Below, one piece after another: positions 1-6,712 of a DNA stretch of 9,130 nt. The stretch covers positions 1-9,130 of the forward strand of contig CAYWOD010000146.1 in NCBI GenBank assembly GCA_964459805.1. Direction: 5' to 3'. This DNA is from DAOVRL01 sp964459805. GTDB lineage: Bacteria; Planctomycetota; Phycisphaerae; Sedimentisphaerales; Anaerobacaceae. A program made the position numbers and the translations under genes. The notes beneath the pieces are model-generated. The model ran no database searches. It was not told the DNA's origin and worked only from the letters and a program-made list of their open reading frames with translations. Numbering within the stretch: position 1 is the stretch's first letter; every line of letters starts with the position of its first letter.

Positions 1-31
1 GGAAAAAATTTTTGAAAATCGTGGTTTCACC

Positions 32-60
32 GCCCAACTGCGAAAGTTGGGCTAGAAATA
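32..60. repeat. Hairpin element with CTAGAAATA flank
   Basis: The arms GCCCAACT (32-39) and AGTTGGGC (45-52) form a perfect 8-bp stem around a 5-nt loop, followed by TAGAAATA. The same layout, a GC-rich stem ending in GGGC followed by TAAAT or TAGAAAT, recurs at 292-318 and 648-676 with unrelated stem sequences. This suggests a dispersed family of hairpins defined by structure plus a constant flank. On the plus strand no T-run follows, so it is not a good terminator in that direction. Confidence 0.5.
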
Positions 61-150
61 CTCGAATATGGCCTCAAGAATCATTTCAAGGTGCGTAAAA
101 TGACACGCTTAACTTAACACCTATGGGGGGCGGGGTGGGGGCTAAGTCGC

Positions 151-171
151 AACGCCTGGAGGACAGGCGTT
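151..171. repeat. Perfect inverted repeat AACGCCTG/CAGGCGTT
   Basis: AACGCCTG (151-158) and CAGGCGTT (164-171) are exact reverse complements around the loop GAGGA. No T-run follows on either strand, so a terminator is not indicated. It lies in a purine-rich, gene-free stretch. The sequence from 172 to 290 is strongly G/A-rich on the plus strand, and I see no gene in it. Confidence 0.5.
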
Positions 172-291
172 TGAGGGGGTCGGAGAAGAGTGTCGAATTC
201 GGGGAGGTTAGCGAGCGTGGAGCGTACAGCGGGTAGCGTGGAAGAGGCGGGAGAGAGTTGGCGGGAGAAGGGGAGGCGGCGGTGAGAAGGA

Positions 292-399
292 CCCAGGGTG
301 AAACCCTGGGCTAAATATGGATTCCTGCTTTCGCAGGAATGACAAGGGTGAAACCCTGGGCTAAATATGGATTCCTGCTTTCGCAGGAATGACAAGGGT
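292..399. repeat. 50-bp tandem repeat made of two palindromes, cut by the scaffold gap
   Basis: Two identical 50-bp units occupy 296-345 and 346-395, and a third begins (GGGT, 396-399) before the Ns. Each unit holds a GGGTGAAACCC hairpin followed by CTAAATATGG. It then holds the perfect 8-bp-stem palindrome ATTCCTGCTTTCGCAGGAAT (321-340, 371-390) and ATGACAA. The second palindrome is of the widespread intergenic type whose chance translations read SFLRKQES and PAKAGIH, comparable to the dRS3-like ATTCC...GGAAT repeats of other bacteria. The first unit has a longer stem (CCCAGGGT/ACCCTGGG, 292-310) because its left flank differs. The array probably continues into the gap. Confidence 0.85.
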
Positions 400-499
400 N
401 NNNNNNNNNNNNNNNNNNNNNNNNNNNNNNNNNNNNNNNNNNNNNNNNNNNNNNNNNNNNNNNNNNNNNNNNNNNNNNNNNNNNNNNNNNNNNNNNNNN
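400..499. other. Scaffold gap (100 N)
   Basis: Exactly 100 N bases, the conventional placeholder for a gap of unknown length. It begins inside the third unit of a 50-bp tandem repeat, so collapse of a longer repeat array is the likely cause. The true distance between the flanks is unknown. Confidence 0.97.
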
Positions 500-537
500 G
501 ACTGCGAGCTCGTGGGGTGGGCTTCGAATGTCGAATG

Positions 538-561
538 CTTCGACGGTGCTCAGGACAGGTG
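538..561. repeat. Dispersed repeat containing CTTCGACGGTGCTCAGGACA
   Basis: The core CTTCGACGGTGCTCAGGACA followed by GGTG resembles a short repeat scattered through many draft bacterial genomes, whose reverse translation reads PVLSTVEA or similar. It sits just right of the scaffold gap in non-coding sequence. The assignment rests on recognition of the motif; only one copy is visible here. Confidence 0.4.
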
Positions 562-617
562 TTGAATTATGAATTACGAAGCTTCTTTTCGGGGGAGTAG
601 GGGATCCTCGCGCAGGG

Positions 618-639
618 GCCCGCGGCACAGGTGCCGGGC
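618..639. repeat. Second hairpin downstream of the terminator
   Basis: On the minus strand GCCCGGCAC and GTGCCGCGGGC pair with a 2-nt bulge around a tiny loop. It sits about 8 nt beyond the terminator hairpin at 648-670. Both contain the identical apical string ACCTGTG on the minus strand while the stem bases differ and still pair. No T-run follows it, so a termination role alone is not supported. Confidence 0.45.
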
Positions 640-642
640 ATG

Positions 643-670
643 AAAAGGCCCCGCCCACAGGTGGCGGGGC
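643..670 (-). terminator. Rho-independent terminator for the minus-strand gene run
   Basis: Read on the minus strand, GCCCCGCC (670-663) and GGCGGGGC (655-648) form an 8-bp nearly all-GC stem with the 7-nt loop ACCTGTG. C and TTTT (646-643) follow at once. It lies about 75 nt past the stop codon of the pseudoprotease gene, the last gene of the minus-strand run, where a terminator is expected. The T-run is short, so efficiency is uncertain. The hairpin also resembles the dispersed hairpins at 32-60 and 292-318, so it may be a repeat used as a terminator. Confidence 0.6.
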
Positions 671-745
671 TAAATAGTGCAAGCGTGCGATTTTCGTCGT
701 GTGGGCTTTTTAGACAATGAACGCACCGGCCGAATGCGTGGTGGG

Positions 746-2248
746 TCAGGGGTTTACGTTTTGGAGCTTAGTGACGCCGTAGTTTCTGCTGATAAATGCA
801 TCGGCTGCTGGCAACTGGGCGCGGGGGATCACGACCAGCGGATTATCCATCTCAAATTCGATTACGTCGTACTTGGAATCGGGATTGAGCTTGCGAGCCT
901 CGAGGAGGTCCGCAACCGAACGTATGGTCATACCGTTGAACTTCTTGACGACGAGCTGTCCGAGGTCTTTATAGCCGAGGTTGATCTTGGCCGGCAGGAC
1001 GTAGCTTAGGATCACGATGTCGCTGCGTTCGGGGGTTGGTTTATAAGCCAGGTCCCGGTAATAGTGGTACAGATGCGGTGAGACCTTGCCGGTCCAGCCA
1101 TCGCCCCACCGGGCCAGATACTGGCGTGTGAGCTTCTGCAGGATGAATCCGCCCGTGATGATATATTCCGGCCGGCGGTCATATTCGTGGTAGGGCACGA
1201 GCATTTGAGATGCCTCGAAGTTTTTGACCTCGGCCTGGACCTCTATCTTTTCGCCGTCTCGCCAGAACTCGAAGAGCAGTTTGTCGCCGACGGTCTTATT
1301 AGTAATCAGATGCCGGTAGTCCAGCCATTCGTATTTGGCGTGCTCGAATCGGCCGTGAGAATTGAGCGTACTGCCGTCAATAGCGAGTATGACGTCGGCT
1401 TTTTTTAGCACGTCGCAGGCTGTACCGAGGTTGTAAACGTCGCTCACATAGACGCCATTCTTGACGGTCGGGGGCATCTTCAGAAAAGCCCGCATAACCG
1501 GGTCGAGAAGGTCGGAAGTGACAAAGCCGACCGTGCCGAAACCCTTATAATCAGGTTTTGCCGCCGCGGCCAGGAACCTGTTAATTAGTTCGCCCGGGAT
1601 AAGGCCGGCCTCTTTGTTAGCGTTGGACCAGCAGGCGATACCAATTGGTTTCGAGCCGACACAATAAACCTGGCCTATACCGGTACGGCGGGATGTATTG
1701 GCGACCACGTAGTGGAGACGCTTTTCATAGGAAATGTTAGTTTCTTCGACCCTTACGCGATCAAGATAGCCGCGTCCATTGTATAAACGGTTATCCGACG
1801 AAAGCCAGTAGAAGTCAACCTCAGCCCCTTTAGGATAATCCTCGGAAAAAACGAGCGGCTTCAACGGCTCGGCCATCGTGTTAGGGTCGAGCTCGATCAG
1901 ACACAGATTGCTCTGGTAATCTACAAGCTTGATCTTCGCACCGACAAATTCGTTTTGACCGTATCTAAGCGCCTTTACGAGTGCCAGATCTGCGACATTC
2001 CAGGCGGTCGTGAGGACTTGATATTCGCCGACGGCACAGGCGTATCCGTGGTTCTCGGTGAGAGCTTTGTGCTTCCACGGCTGAAGCTGCTCGTAACCAT
2101 AGAAGGCGGTCTTGAGGTGCACAACGGACTGCTTCATAGCTTCGATCGAGTCGCCTTGCGTCTGCCGGTCGTCGGCGGCATTTAGCGGCGCCGACAGTGC
2201 AATAACGGCGCCTAAAACAAGTGAGACTAAAACTGTTCGCTTGGTCAT
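746..2248 (-). CDS. Secreted HtrA/Deg-family pseudoprotease with C-terminal PDZ regions
   Basis: This 500-aa paralogue of the upstream protease aligns with it end to end. Residues 1-24 form a signal peptide (cleavage near PLNA-A), so the protein is exported. The trypsin-like fold covers about 35-230, a PDZ-like region 236-345 (GFGTVGF), and a Deg9/Deg10-like C-terminal PDZ region 358-495 (INLGYKDL, KFNGMTIRS). The PWKxKA motif shared with the upstream protein is kept, but all three catalytic positions are lost. The expected His is Trp83 (TTAWNV against TNAHNV), the Asp is Asn114, and the GNSGG Ser is Ile191 (TGIGQ). Proteolysis is therefore not expected. Binding, scaffolding or modulation of the active paralogue is my inference. 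The ATG overlaps the upstream stop as ATGA and has GGAGG seven bases before it, so the pair is probably translationally coupled. The reading frame is intact and ends just before the terminator, which argues against a decayed gene. Confidence 0.9.
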   Translation of the reverse strand: MTKRTVLVSLVLGAVIALSAPLNAADDRQTQGDSIEAMKQSVVHLKTAFYGYEQLQPWKHKALTENHGYACAVGEYQVLTTAWNVADLALVKALRYGQNEFVGAKIKLVDYQSNLCLIELDPNTMAEPLKPLVFSEDYPKGAEVDFYWLSSDNRLYNGRGYLDRVRVEETNISYEKRLHYVVANTSRRTGIGQVYCVGSKPIGIACWSNANKEAGLIPGELINRFLAAAAKPDYKGFGTVGFVTSDLLDPVMRAFLKMPPTVKNGVYVSDVYNLGTACDVLKKADVILAIDGSTLNSHGRFEHAKYEWLDYRHLITNKTVGDKLLFEFWRDGEKIEVQAEVKNFEASQMLVPYHEYDRRPEYIITGGFILQKLTRQYLARWGDGWTGKVSPHLYHYYRDLAYKPTPERSDIVILSYVLPAKINLGYKDLGQLVVKKFNGMTIRSVADLLEARKLNPDSKYDVIEFEMDNPLVVIPRAQLPAADAFISRNYGVTKLQNVNP

Positions 2249-3753
2249 GACTTTCCCTCCAGGCGCGCTTCGGCGGGTATCTGGTATTTGTTCAGTATTA
2301 ACTGCTGTCTGAACTGAGCCTTTTTGGCATCGACCGGCAACGTCCGATTGTCACCGGCAAACTTCAATATATGGTAATCGTCAACAGGCTGCTTAAAGGC
2401 CTTGTGAACATCGTCAAGGCCCCGGATGGGGATGCCATTGATAGTCTCAACCACCTGGCTCTTGAAATCACTGCAATAAGAGTTGATCTCGTCGGGCATT
2501 ATCTCGGCAAGGACCACGTACTCCTTGCGCCGGCGGTCGGTGTTGAGCTGCGTCGAATTATTGAAGAGGTATCGCAGATAGTAGGGAATATCGGTGAGCC
2601 ATTCGCGTCCCCACGTTTCGAGGTAGTTTCGCGTTGCCGGGACAAACGTCAGCCCGGCATAGCAAATATAGCGCGGGGGAAGATCGTACCGGCTCGCGTA
2701 CTCAAAGATCGGTCTGTTCAACGCCACCGTGGCGGTCTCTTTTATGCGCTTGCCCCGGCGATAGAAGGTAATCTCGGCGGTCTGGCCGATCTGCTTGGTC
2801 TCAATCGCTTCGGACAAATGCAAGGTCAGCCCGTGTATCCGAACCATTGCGTCATTATCAATGTTGTAATCGTCGATTTGTGTGATCACGTCGTTAGGCT
2901 TGAGTATTGATTCGACGGAGCTGTGCATGATTGTGGCGATCACTACGACGCCGTCCTGGTCGTGTGGGACCTTGAGATAATCCTTGTAACTGACGCTGTG
3001 CAGTCCGGGATACAACATAACGCCGACCGAGCCGAAGCCTTCGTATTCTCCGTCCTCGATGTCTTTTAGAAAGTGTCTGATGACAGTTGTTGGAATCATA
3101 TAGCCGATATTGTCCGCCATTCGCAGGCCCTGAAAGGCCACGCCAACGACTTTGCCGTTCTGGACAACGGGCCCGCCGCTGTTGCCCGGGTTTATAGCGG
3201 CGTCGGTTTGTATGACCAAGTGCGAGTCGGCTCCGGTGTGGACATAAGTGTCCGTCTCGATGCGCGAGACGACGCCCTCGGTGACGGAAATCCGGTTGCC
3301 GCCGACCGGAAATCCGTACGTTGAGACGGTGCTGTTTACCTTCGGAAGTCCTGCAAGCTCGAGCGCAACGGTATCGTCGAAGAAGCTTTCATCATCGACT
3401 GTCAAGACCGCAAGGTCGCAATCGTGGCCGACAAACGCAACCCTGGCAGGATAGCGCTTGGCGACGTTTTCCTTTCTCAGCTCGATGTATCTCCAATTGC
3501 TGACGTTGTGGGCGTTGGTCAGGATTCTCTTACCGGCGATGACGAATCCCGACCCGGCCCCCTGGCTCATCGCTTTTTGCTTCCACGGCGTCACGTAGTC
3601 GAAGTCCTGCTTGACACTTCTAATCAGAACCACCGACTTTTCAAAACTGACCTGCTCGGGCCCTGGTGACTCGGCCGCTGCCAACGCACGACCTGCGCCC
3701 GCGGCGGGCAATGACGCCATCCACAAGATAACTATCCATTTTCGAGACCACAT
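2245..3753 (-). CDS. HtrA/Deg-type periplasmic serine protease (plant Deg9/Deg10-like)
   Basis: A 502-aa exported serine endoprotease expected to cut misfolded envelope proteins. The signal peptide covers about 1-26 (cleavage near ALA-AA). The S1 protease domain runs about 35-235 with a complete triad: His82 in TNAHNV, Asp113 in HDCDLAVL and Ser192 in GNSGGP. A first PDZ lies about 238-345. A second C-terminal PDZ lies about 355-495, with YAGLTF, YLETWG and INGIPIRG strings characteristic of plant Deg2/Deg9/Deg10 and their bacterial relatives rather than DegP/DegQ. I chose the ATG at 3753. A TTG at 3768 is in frame, but it overlaps the Shine-Dalgarno GGGAG and would prepend GERT-like residues to the signal peptide. 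The gene lies about 150 nt after the UPF0316 gene and overlaps the catalytically dead paralogue by 4 nt. Family and activity are well supported; the substrate is unknown. Confidence 0.92.
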   Translation of the reverse strand: MWSRKWIVILWMASLPAAGAGRALAAAESPGPEQVSFEKSVVLIRSVKQDFDYVTPWKQKAMSQGAGSGFVIAGKRILTNAHNVSNWRYIELRKENVAKRYPARVAFVGHDCDLAVLTVDDESFFDDTVALELAGLPKVNSTVSTYGFPVGGNRISVTEGVVSRIETDTYVHTGADSHLVIQTDAAINPGNSGGPVVQNGKVVGVAFQGLRMADNIGYMIPTTVIRHFLKDIEDGEYEGFGSVGVMLYPGLHSVSYKDYLKVPHDQDGVVVIATIMHSSVESILKPNDVITQIDDYNIDNDAMVRIHGLTLHLSEAIETKQIGQTAEITFYRRGKRIKETATVALNRPIFEYASRYDLPPRYICYAGLTFVPATRNYLETWGREWLTDIPYYLRYLFNNSTQLNTDRRRKEYVVLAEIMPDEINSYCSDFKSQVVETINGIPIRGLDDVHKAFKQPVDDYHILKFAGDNRTLPVDAKKAQFRQQLILNKYQIPAEARLEGKS

Positions 3754-3760
3754 CGTCCGT

Positions 3761-3765
3761 TCTCC
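3761..3765 (-). promoter_or_regulatory. Shine-Dalgarno GGGAG that fixes the HtrA start
   Basis: On the minus strand GGGAG lies eight-odd bases before the ATG at 3753. The alternative upstream TTG (3766-3768) sits directly against this site, so it cannot use it. This selects the 502-aa product. Confidence 0.65.
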
Positions 3766-3804
3766 CAAAACGTATTAGTCGTTTCGTTGAAGCAAGTGCC
3801 GTTT

Positions 3805-3902
3805 GAATCTGAACGGCCCAGACCATATTAGGCGGCAAAGAGAGAAATTGAAAGAATATTCTGCTGCCATGAAGACCTGGAGATTAGGATGGGCTCAGAT
3901 TC
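3805..3902. repeat. Spaced inverted repeat in the gap before the protease pair
   Basis: GAATCTGA at 3805-3812 is the exact reverse complement of TCAGATTC at 3895-3902. Beyond it GCCC (3816-3819) matches GGGC (3891-3894) with a 3-nt offset. Between the arms is a perfect 10-bp palindrome AGAATATTCT (3853-3862). The element fills most of the roughly 150-nt gap between the UPF0316 gene and the protease gene, where a promoter or operator for the pair could lie. A weak -10-like TAATAT is visible on the minus strand near 3825-3830, without a convincing -35 box. Confidence 0.35.
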
Positions 3903-4505
3903 CTATTTCCCCTTTTTAAAGAGCCGAAACAATTCAAGGAACCTTGAGTTTGCCCAATTCCTTCTCAAAGGGAATATTCCCTTTTCGACAAAGTTGACGT
4001 CTTCGATTGAGTAGAAGGCTTGAGGGTTGAATTCCTTAACGAGAGCTGCTACATTTCTCACCTCTCTGCGCGGGACAATTGTGAATACAATCTTGACCTG
4101 GCCCTCCGTGCCATGCCCGTCAACGGAGGTTACGCCGTAATCCTGAGCTTTGAGCATCTGCACCAAGGACAAGGCATCTTTCTTCGTAACCACTCTTATC
4201 AGGACCACCCCCAGAGAAAGTCGCTCAGCTATGCAAATGCCGACGAAGTTGCCCATAGCAAATCCGCCGGCATAGGCAATATAACAGGCAGGATTAGAGA
4301 GGTTTTTCATTATCTGGCCGATAGCCAGCAGCCAAATCAGGATTTCGAAGAAGCCGACGAGAGGGGCGAGGTACTTGAGGCCTCTGGATACAAATATCAC
4401 CCTCACCGTTCCCAGGCTGACGTCCAGCACCCTTGCTGCAAAGATCAGAAACGGCAACAGTATCCAAGTGTAATACCATGAATTTGCCAGGAGCAAACCG
4501 TACAT
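3903..4505 (-). CDS. UPF0316 / DUF2179 membrane protein
   Basis: A 200-aa protein of the UPF0316 family (YebE-like, with DUF5698 and DUF2179 domains), whose molecular function is not established. The N-terminal half has about three membrane segments (roughly 12-30, 44-64, 75-95), including the conserved ARVLDVSLGTVRVIFVSRG stretch at 24-42 and GNFVG. The C-terminal half (about 100-172) is a soluble DUF2179 domain with YGVTSVDGHGTEG and IVPRREV, a fold likened to PII-like or ligand-binding domains. Length is normal for the family. GGAG lies seven bases before the ATG. It sits 65 nt after the RCK-domain gene and so is probably co-transcribed with it. Confidence 0.9.
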   Translation of the reverse strand: MYGLLLANSWYYTWILLPFLIFAARVLDVSLGTVRVIFVSRGLKYLAPLVGFFEILIWLLAIGQIMKNLSNPACYIAYAGGFAMGNFVGICIAERLSLGVVLIRVVTKKDALSLVQMLKAQDYGVTSVDGHGTEGQVKIVFTIVPRREVRNVAALVKEFNPQAFYSIEDVNFVEKGIFPLRRNWANSRFLELFRLFKKGK

Positions 4506-4570
4506 TCGCGTTCTCCGAGGACCCTATGAATGGATGGCATAGCCTTCAAGGGCGGATTAAATGAGCAGTT

Positions 4571-5293
4571 CTAAGATACTTTATCTCGAATGTTCTTGAT
4601 CTTTCCGAAGCATATCAGTTCATCGCCCTCGATAATCTTTATATTCGCGCGCGGGTTCGGTATTGTCTCGTCATCCCTGACGATAGCCAATACCGTAATG
4701 TCCTGGCTTCGAAGATCGGATTTTGCGAGCGTCTTATCGAGGACGGGGCTTTTAGATGTAACCATTATCTTTGAGACGCCATATCCGCCCGTGGCCAAGA
4801 GAAACTCCTCAAACGATACCACCTTGAAAGCTTCTGCCTTGACGAGCTTCTTCCTGAGAATATCAGTAAGCCTCTTTGCAAATCTACTGTTAGTGAAAAT
4901 CTTATAGACCAAATAGGCGGCTGTCACAACGATGACAAGGTTTATCAGCGGCATCACGGGAACAAGGAATGCCGGCAAAGGAAACGGCAAGACGGGCCTG
5001 GAGAGTTTGTCGCCAATCAGCGTATAAGTTCTCAGAGAGTTCGCCAGGGTCGCAATCAAGGTGACAAGCCCTGCGTGGCCTGTCACGATAAGCATCGAGG
5101 CAATTCGTCGTCTCTGCCGGTTACTCGTTATCAATTCAGCCTCTTTGGTGGTAAAACCGGTTGAGGTGAAGCAAGACAGCGACTGGAATTTGGCAACCGA
5201 CCATTCGAGCCCGGTCAACTGAAAAGCGACAGCACCTATCCTGACCACTACAAATGAGACAACCAGCACGCTTATGAACAATATGAGGTTCAT
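4571..5293 (-). CDS. Membrane protein with C-terminal TrkA-C (RCK_C) domain
   Basis: 240 aa. Hydrophobic segments lie at about 2-24, 65-87 and 107-131, followed by a cytoplasmic TrkA-C domain at about 170-237 (VLDKTLAKSDLRSQDITVLA, IEGDELICFG). Such RCK_C domains bind small ligands and gate or tune potassium transport and other ion systems. Between the first two membrane segments is CFTSTGFTTKEAE (41-53), which resembles the re-entrant pore-loop filter of TrkH/KtrB-type channels. That a channel is formed is inference. AGGAG lies six bases before the ATG. The gene sits 46 nt after corA and 65 nt before the UPF0316 gene, in an ion-homeostasis setting. Proteins of this architecture are usually annotated only as TrkA-C domain or potassium transporter TrkA; there is no RCK_N nucleotide-binding half. 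Confidence 0.85.
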   Translation of the reverse strand: MNLILFISVLVVSFVVVRIGAVAFQLTGLEWSVAKFQSLSCFTSTGFTTKEAELITSNRQRRRIASMLIVTGHAGLVTLIATLANSLRTYTLIGDKLSRPVLPFPLPAFLVPVMPLINLVIVVTAAYLVYKIFTNSRFAKRLTDILRKKLVKAEAFKVVSFEEFLLATGGYGVSKIMVTSKSPVLDKTLAKSDLRSQDITVLAIVRDDETIPNPRANIKIIEGDELICFGKIKNIRDKVS

Positions 5294-5339
5294 GGTTCGC
5301 TCCTGTTAAAGCCCGGTTGAAATATCCGCTTAGCCTAAT

Positions 5340-6422
5340 TCACAACCACTTCTTTCTTCTGAAGCATATTAACATAACGACCGCCATAGACACCATTACG
5401 CCCCATACGATAGCATAACCCCATTTCCATTTCAACTCCGGCATATGTTCGAAATTCATGCCGTATATGCCGGCGACAAAAGTCAATGGGATAAATATTG
5501 TTGCGATAATTGTCAACACCTTCATGACCGCGTTCATCTTGTTGCTGATGCTTGAGAGATAGATGTCCAGCATGCCTGAGACCATATCACGAAAGCTCTC
5601 GATAGTGTCGATGATCTGGATCGTGTGGTCATAAACATCTCGCAGGTATATGCCGGTAGTCTCCTGCATAATTGACGATTCGCTCCTTTGCAGGCCGCTG
5701 ACTACTTCTCGCAGGGGCCAAACCGACTTGCGAAGAGATATCATCTGGCTTTTCATCGAGTGAATCTGGTGGAGCGTTTTCTCGGTAGGATGGGCGACAA
5801 GCTCTTCCTCCATTGATTCCATCTTCTCACCCACTCTCTCGAGTATTGCAAAATAGCTGTCAACTATTGCGTCTATCAGGGCGTACGCGAGATAATCGGC
5901 CCCTGCTTTTCGAATTCGGCCCTTGGTATTTCTGATTCTCTCTCGGATTTGCTCAAAGACGTCGCCGACCCGTTCCTGAAATGAAATGACAAAACTCCGA
6001 CCAAGTATGAGACTAACCTGTTCGCTCTCAACGGCCTGACTCTCTTCGTTGTAGCTGAGCATCTTGAGCACGATGAAGAGGTGGTTTTCGAAATCCTCAT
6101 ACTTCGGTCTTTGTCCAGTGTGCAGGATATCCTCAAGAACCAAGGGGTGAAGCTCATAGTGCTTTCCCAGCTTCTCCATCAACCGGACATCGTGAATACC
6201 GTCTATGTTGATCCAGGATACTGTGGGCGTTGTTTTGAAGCCGAAGCAATCCTCAATTTTTTTGACCTGCTCTTCGCGGAAATTCTGCTCATCGTAATCC
6301 ATATACGTTATACGTATCGGGCCCAAGTCTTTGTCGCCGACATAGACCAGCGTTCCGGGCGGCAAGCCGGCTTTTTTGGAATGCCTCTTAACCAGCTTTG
6401 GCCTCTTTATCTTCAATTTCAT
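5340..6422 (-). CDS. corA: Magnesium/cobalt transporter CorA
   Basis: A 360-aa inner-membrane divalent-cation channel (Mg2+, also Co2+ or Ni2+ in the family), working as a pentamer. The long cytoplasmic N-terminal part spans about 1-295 and includes the family strings WINIDGIHD (70-78), HPLVLEDILHTGQRPKYE (92-109) and a long helical stretch at 190-295. Membrane helix 1 is about 299-318 and is followed by the selectivity motif GMN at 321-323 (GIYGMNFEHMPEL). Helix 2 is about 335-353, and the tail RRKKWL is the usual C-terminus. AAGGAG lies seven bases before the ATG. It lies 62 nt after the LapA gene. That gap is too short for an Mg2+-sensing M-box riboswitch, and none is seen. A decayed second corA 5' end lies upstream at 8367-8459. 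Confidence 0.97.
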   Translation of the reverse strand: MKLKIKRPKLVKRHSKKAGLPPGTLVYVGDKDLGPIRITYMDYDEQNFREEQVKKIEDCFGFKTTPTVSWINIDGIHDVRLMEKLGKHYELHPLVLEDILHTGQRPKYEDFENHLFIVLKMLSYNEESQAVESEQVSLILGRSFVISFQERVGDVFEQIRERIRNTKGRIRKAGADYLAYALIDAIVDSYFAILERVGEKMESMEEELVAHPTEKTLHQIHSMKSQMISLRKSVWPLREVVSGLQRSESSIMQETTGIYLRDVYDHTIQIIDTIESFRDMVSGMLDIYLSSISNKMNAVMKVLTIIATIFIPLTFVAGIYGMNFEHMPELKWKWGYAIVWGVMVSMAVVMLICFRRKKWL

Positions 6423-6484
6423 TTTTCGTCTCCTTTAGCACTTTATGGCGCGTGAGATTGACACATGCCTGCCAAGGCTGCGTT

Positions 6485-6712
6485 CTATGTCTGAGCCTGC
6501 GCCGTCGGCTTTCGAGGGCTTCCCAAGACTTGGCTGGCGGTAACCAGCCCCACTATGAATCCGGTTATGAACGTCAGAATCAACAGGAGAACACGCGGCA
6601 TGGTAATGGTGGCAAAAAGCAGTTTGGTCTCGACTGCTTGAGTGTTCTGAAGAGAAACTACAAGTGCCAGCAAGGAAACAACCAGAATTATTATGATCTT
6701 CGCTTTTTTCAT
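6485..6712 (-). CDS. Small LapA-domain (DUF1049) membrane protein
   Basis: 75 aa with two hydrophobic helices (about 4-22 and 40-62) separated by the short polar stretch LQNTQAVETKLLFATITMP. This is the layout of LapA/YciS-type lipopolysaccharide assembly protein A domains. In E. coli the homologue partners with LapB to control LPS synthesis. Here no lapB is present and the role is unknown. Its ATG overlaps the stop of the MFS gene as ATGA, so translational coupling is likely. AGGA lies nine bases upstream inside the MFS coding end. The length is typical for a single LapA domain. Confidence 0.8.
   Translation of the reverse strand: MKKAKIIIILVVSLLALVVSLQNTQAVETKLLFATITMPRVLLLILTFITGFIVGLVTASQVLGSPRKPTAQAQT

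Noticed and set aside
292..399. CRISPR array
   Set aside because: The 50-bp units are contiguous with no spacers, each unit is itself palindromic, and no cas gene is present.
677..1009. Plus-strand open frame at the left end of the gene run
   Set aside because: It is mostly antisense to the pseudoprotease gene, starts inside the terminator region and has no ribosome binding site or recognisable family.
746..2248. Treating the second HtrA gene as a decayed pseudogene
   Set aside because: The frame is intact over 500 codons with a signal peptide, a strong ribosome binding site, conserved PDZ regions and a 4-nt overlap. Only the catalytic sites are replaced.
6423..6484. M-box or other Mg2+ riboswitch ahead of corA
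   Set aside because: The gap to the preceding gene is only 62 nt and shows no multi-helix conserved leader.
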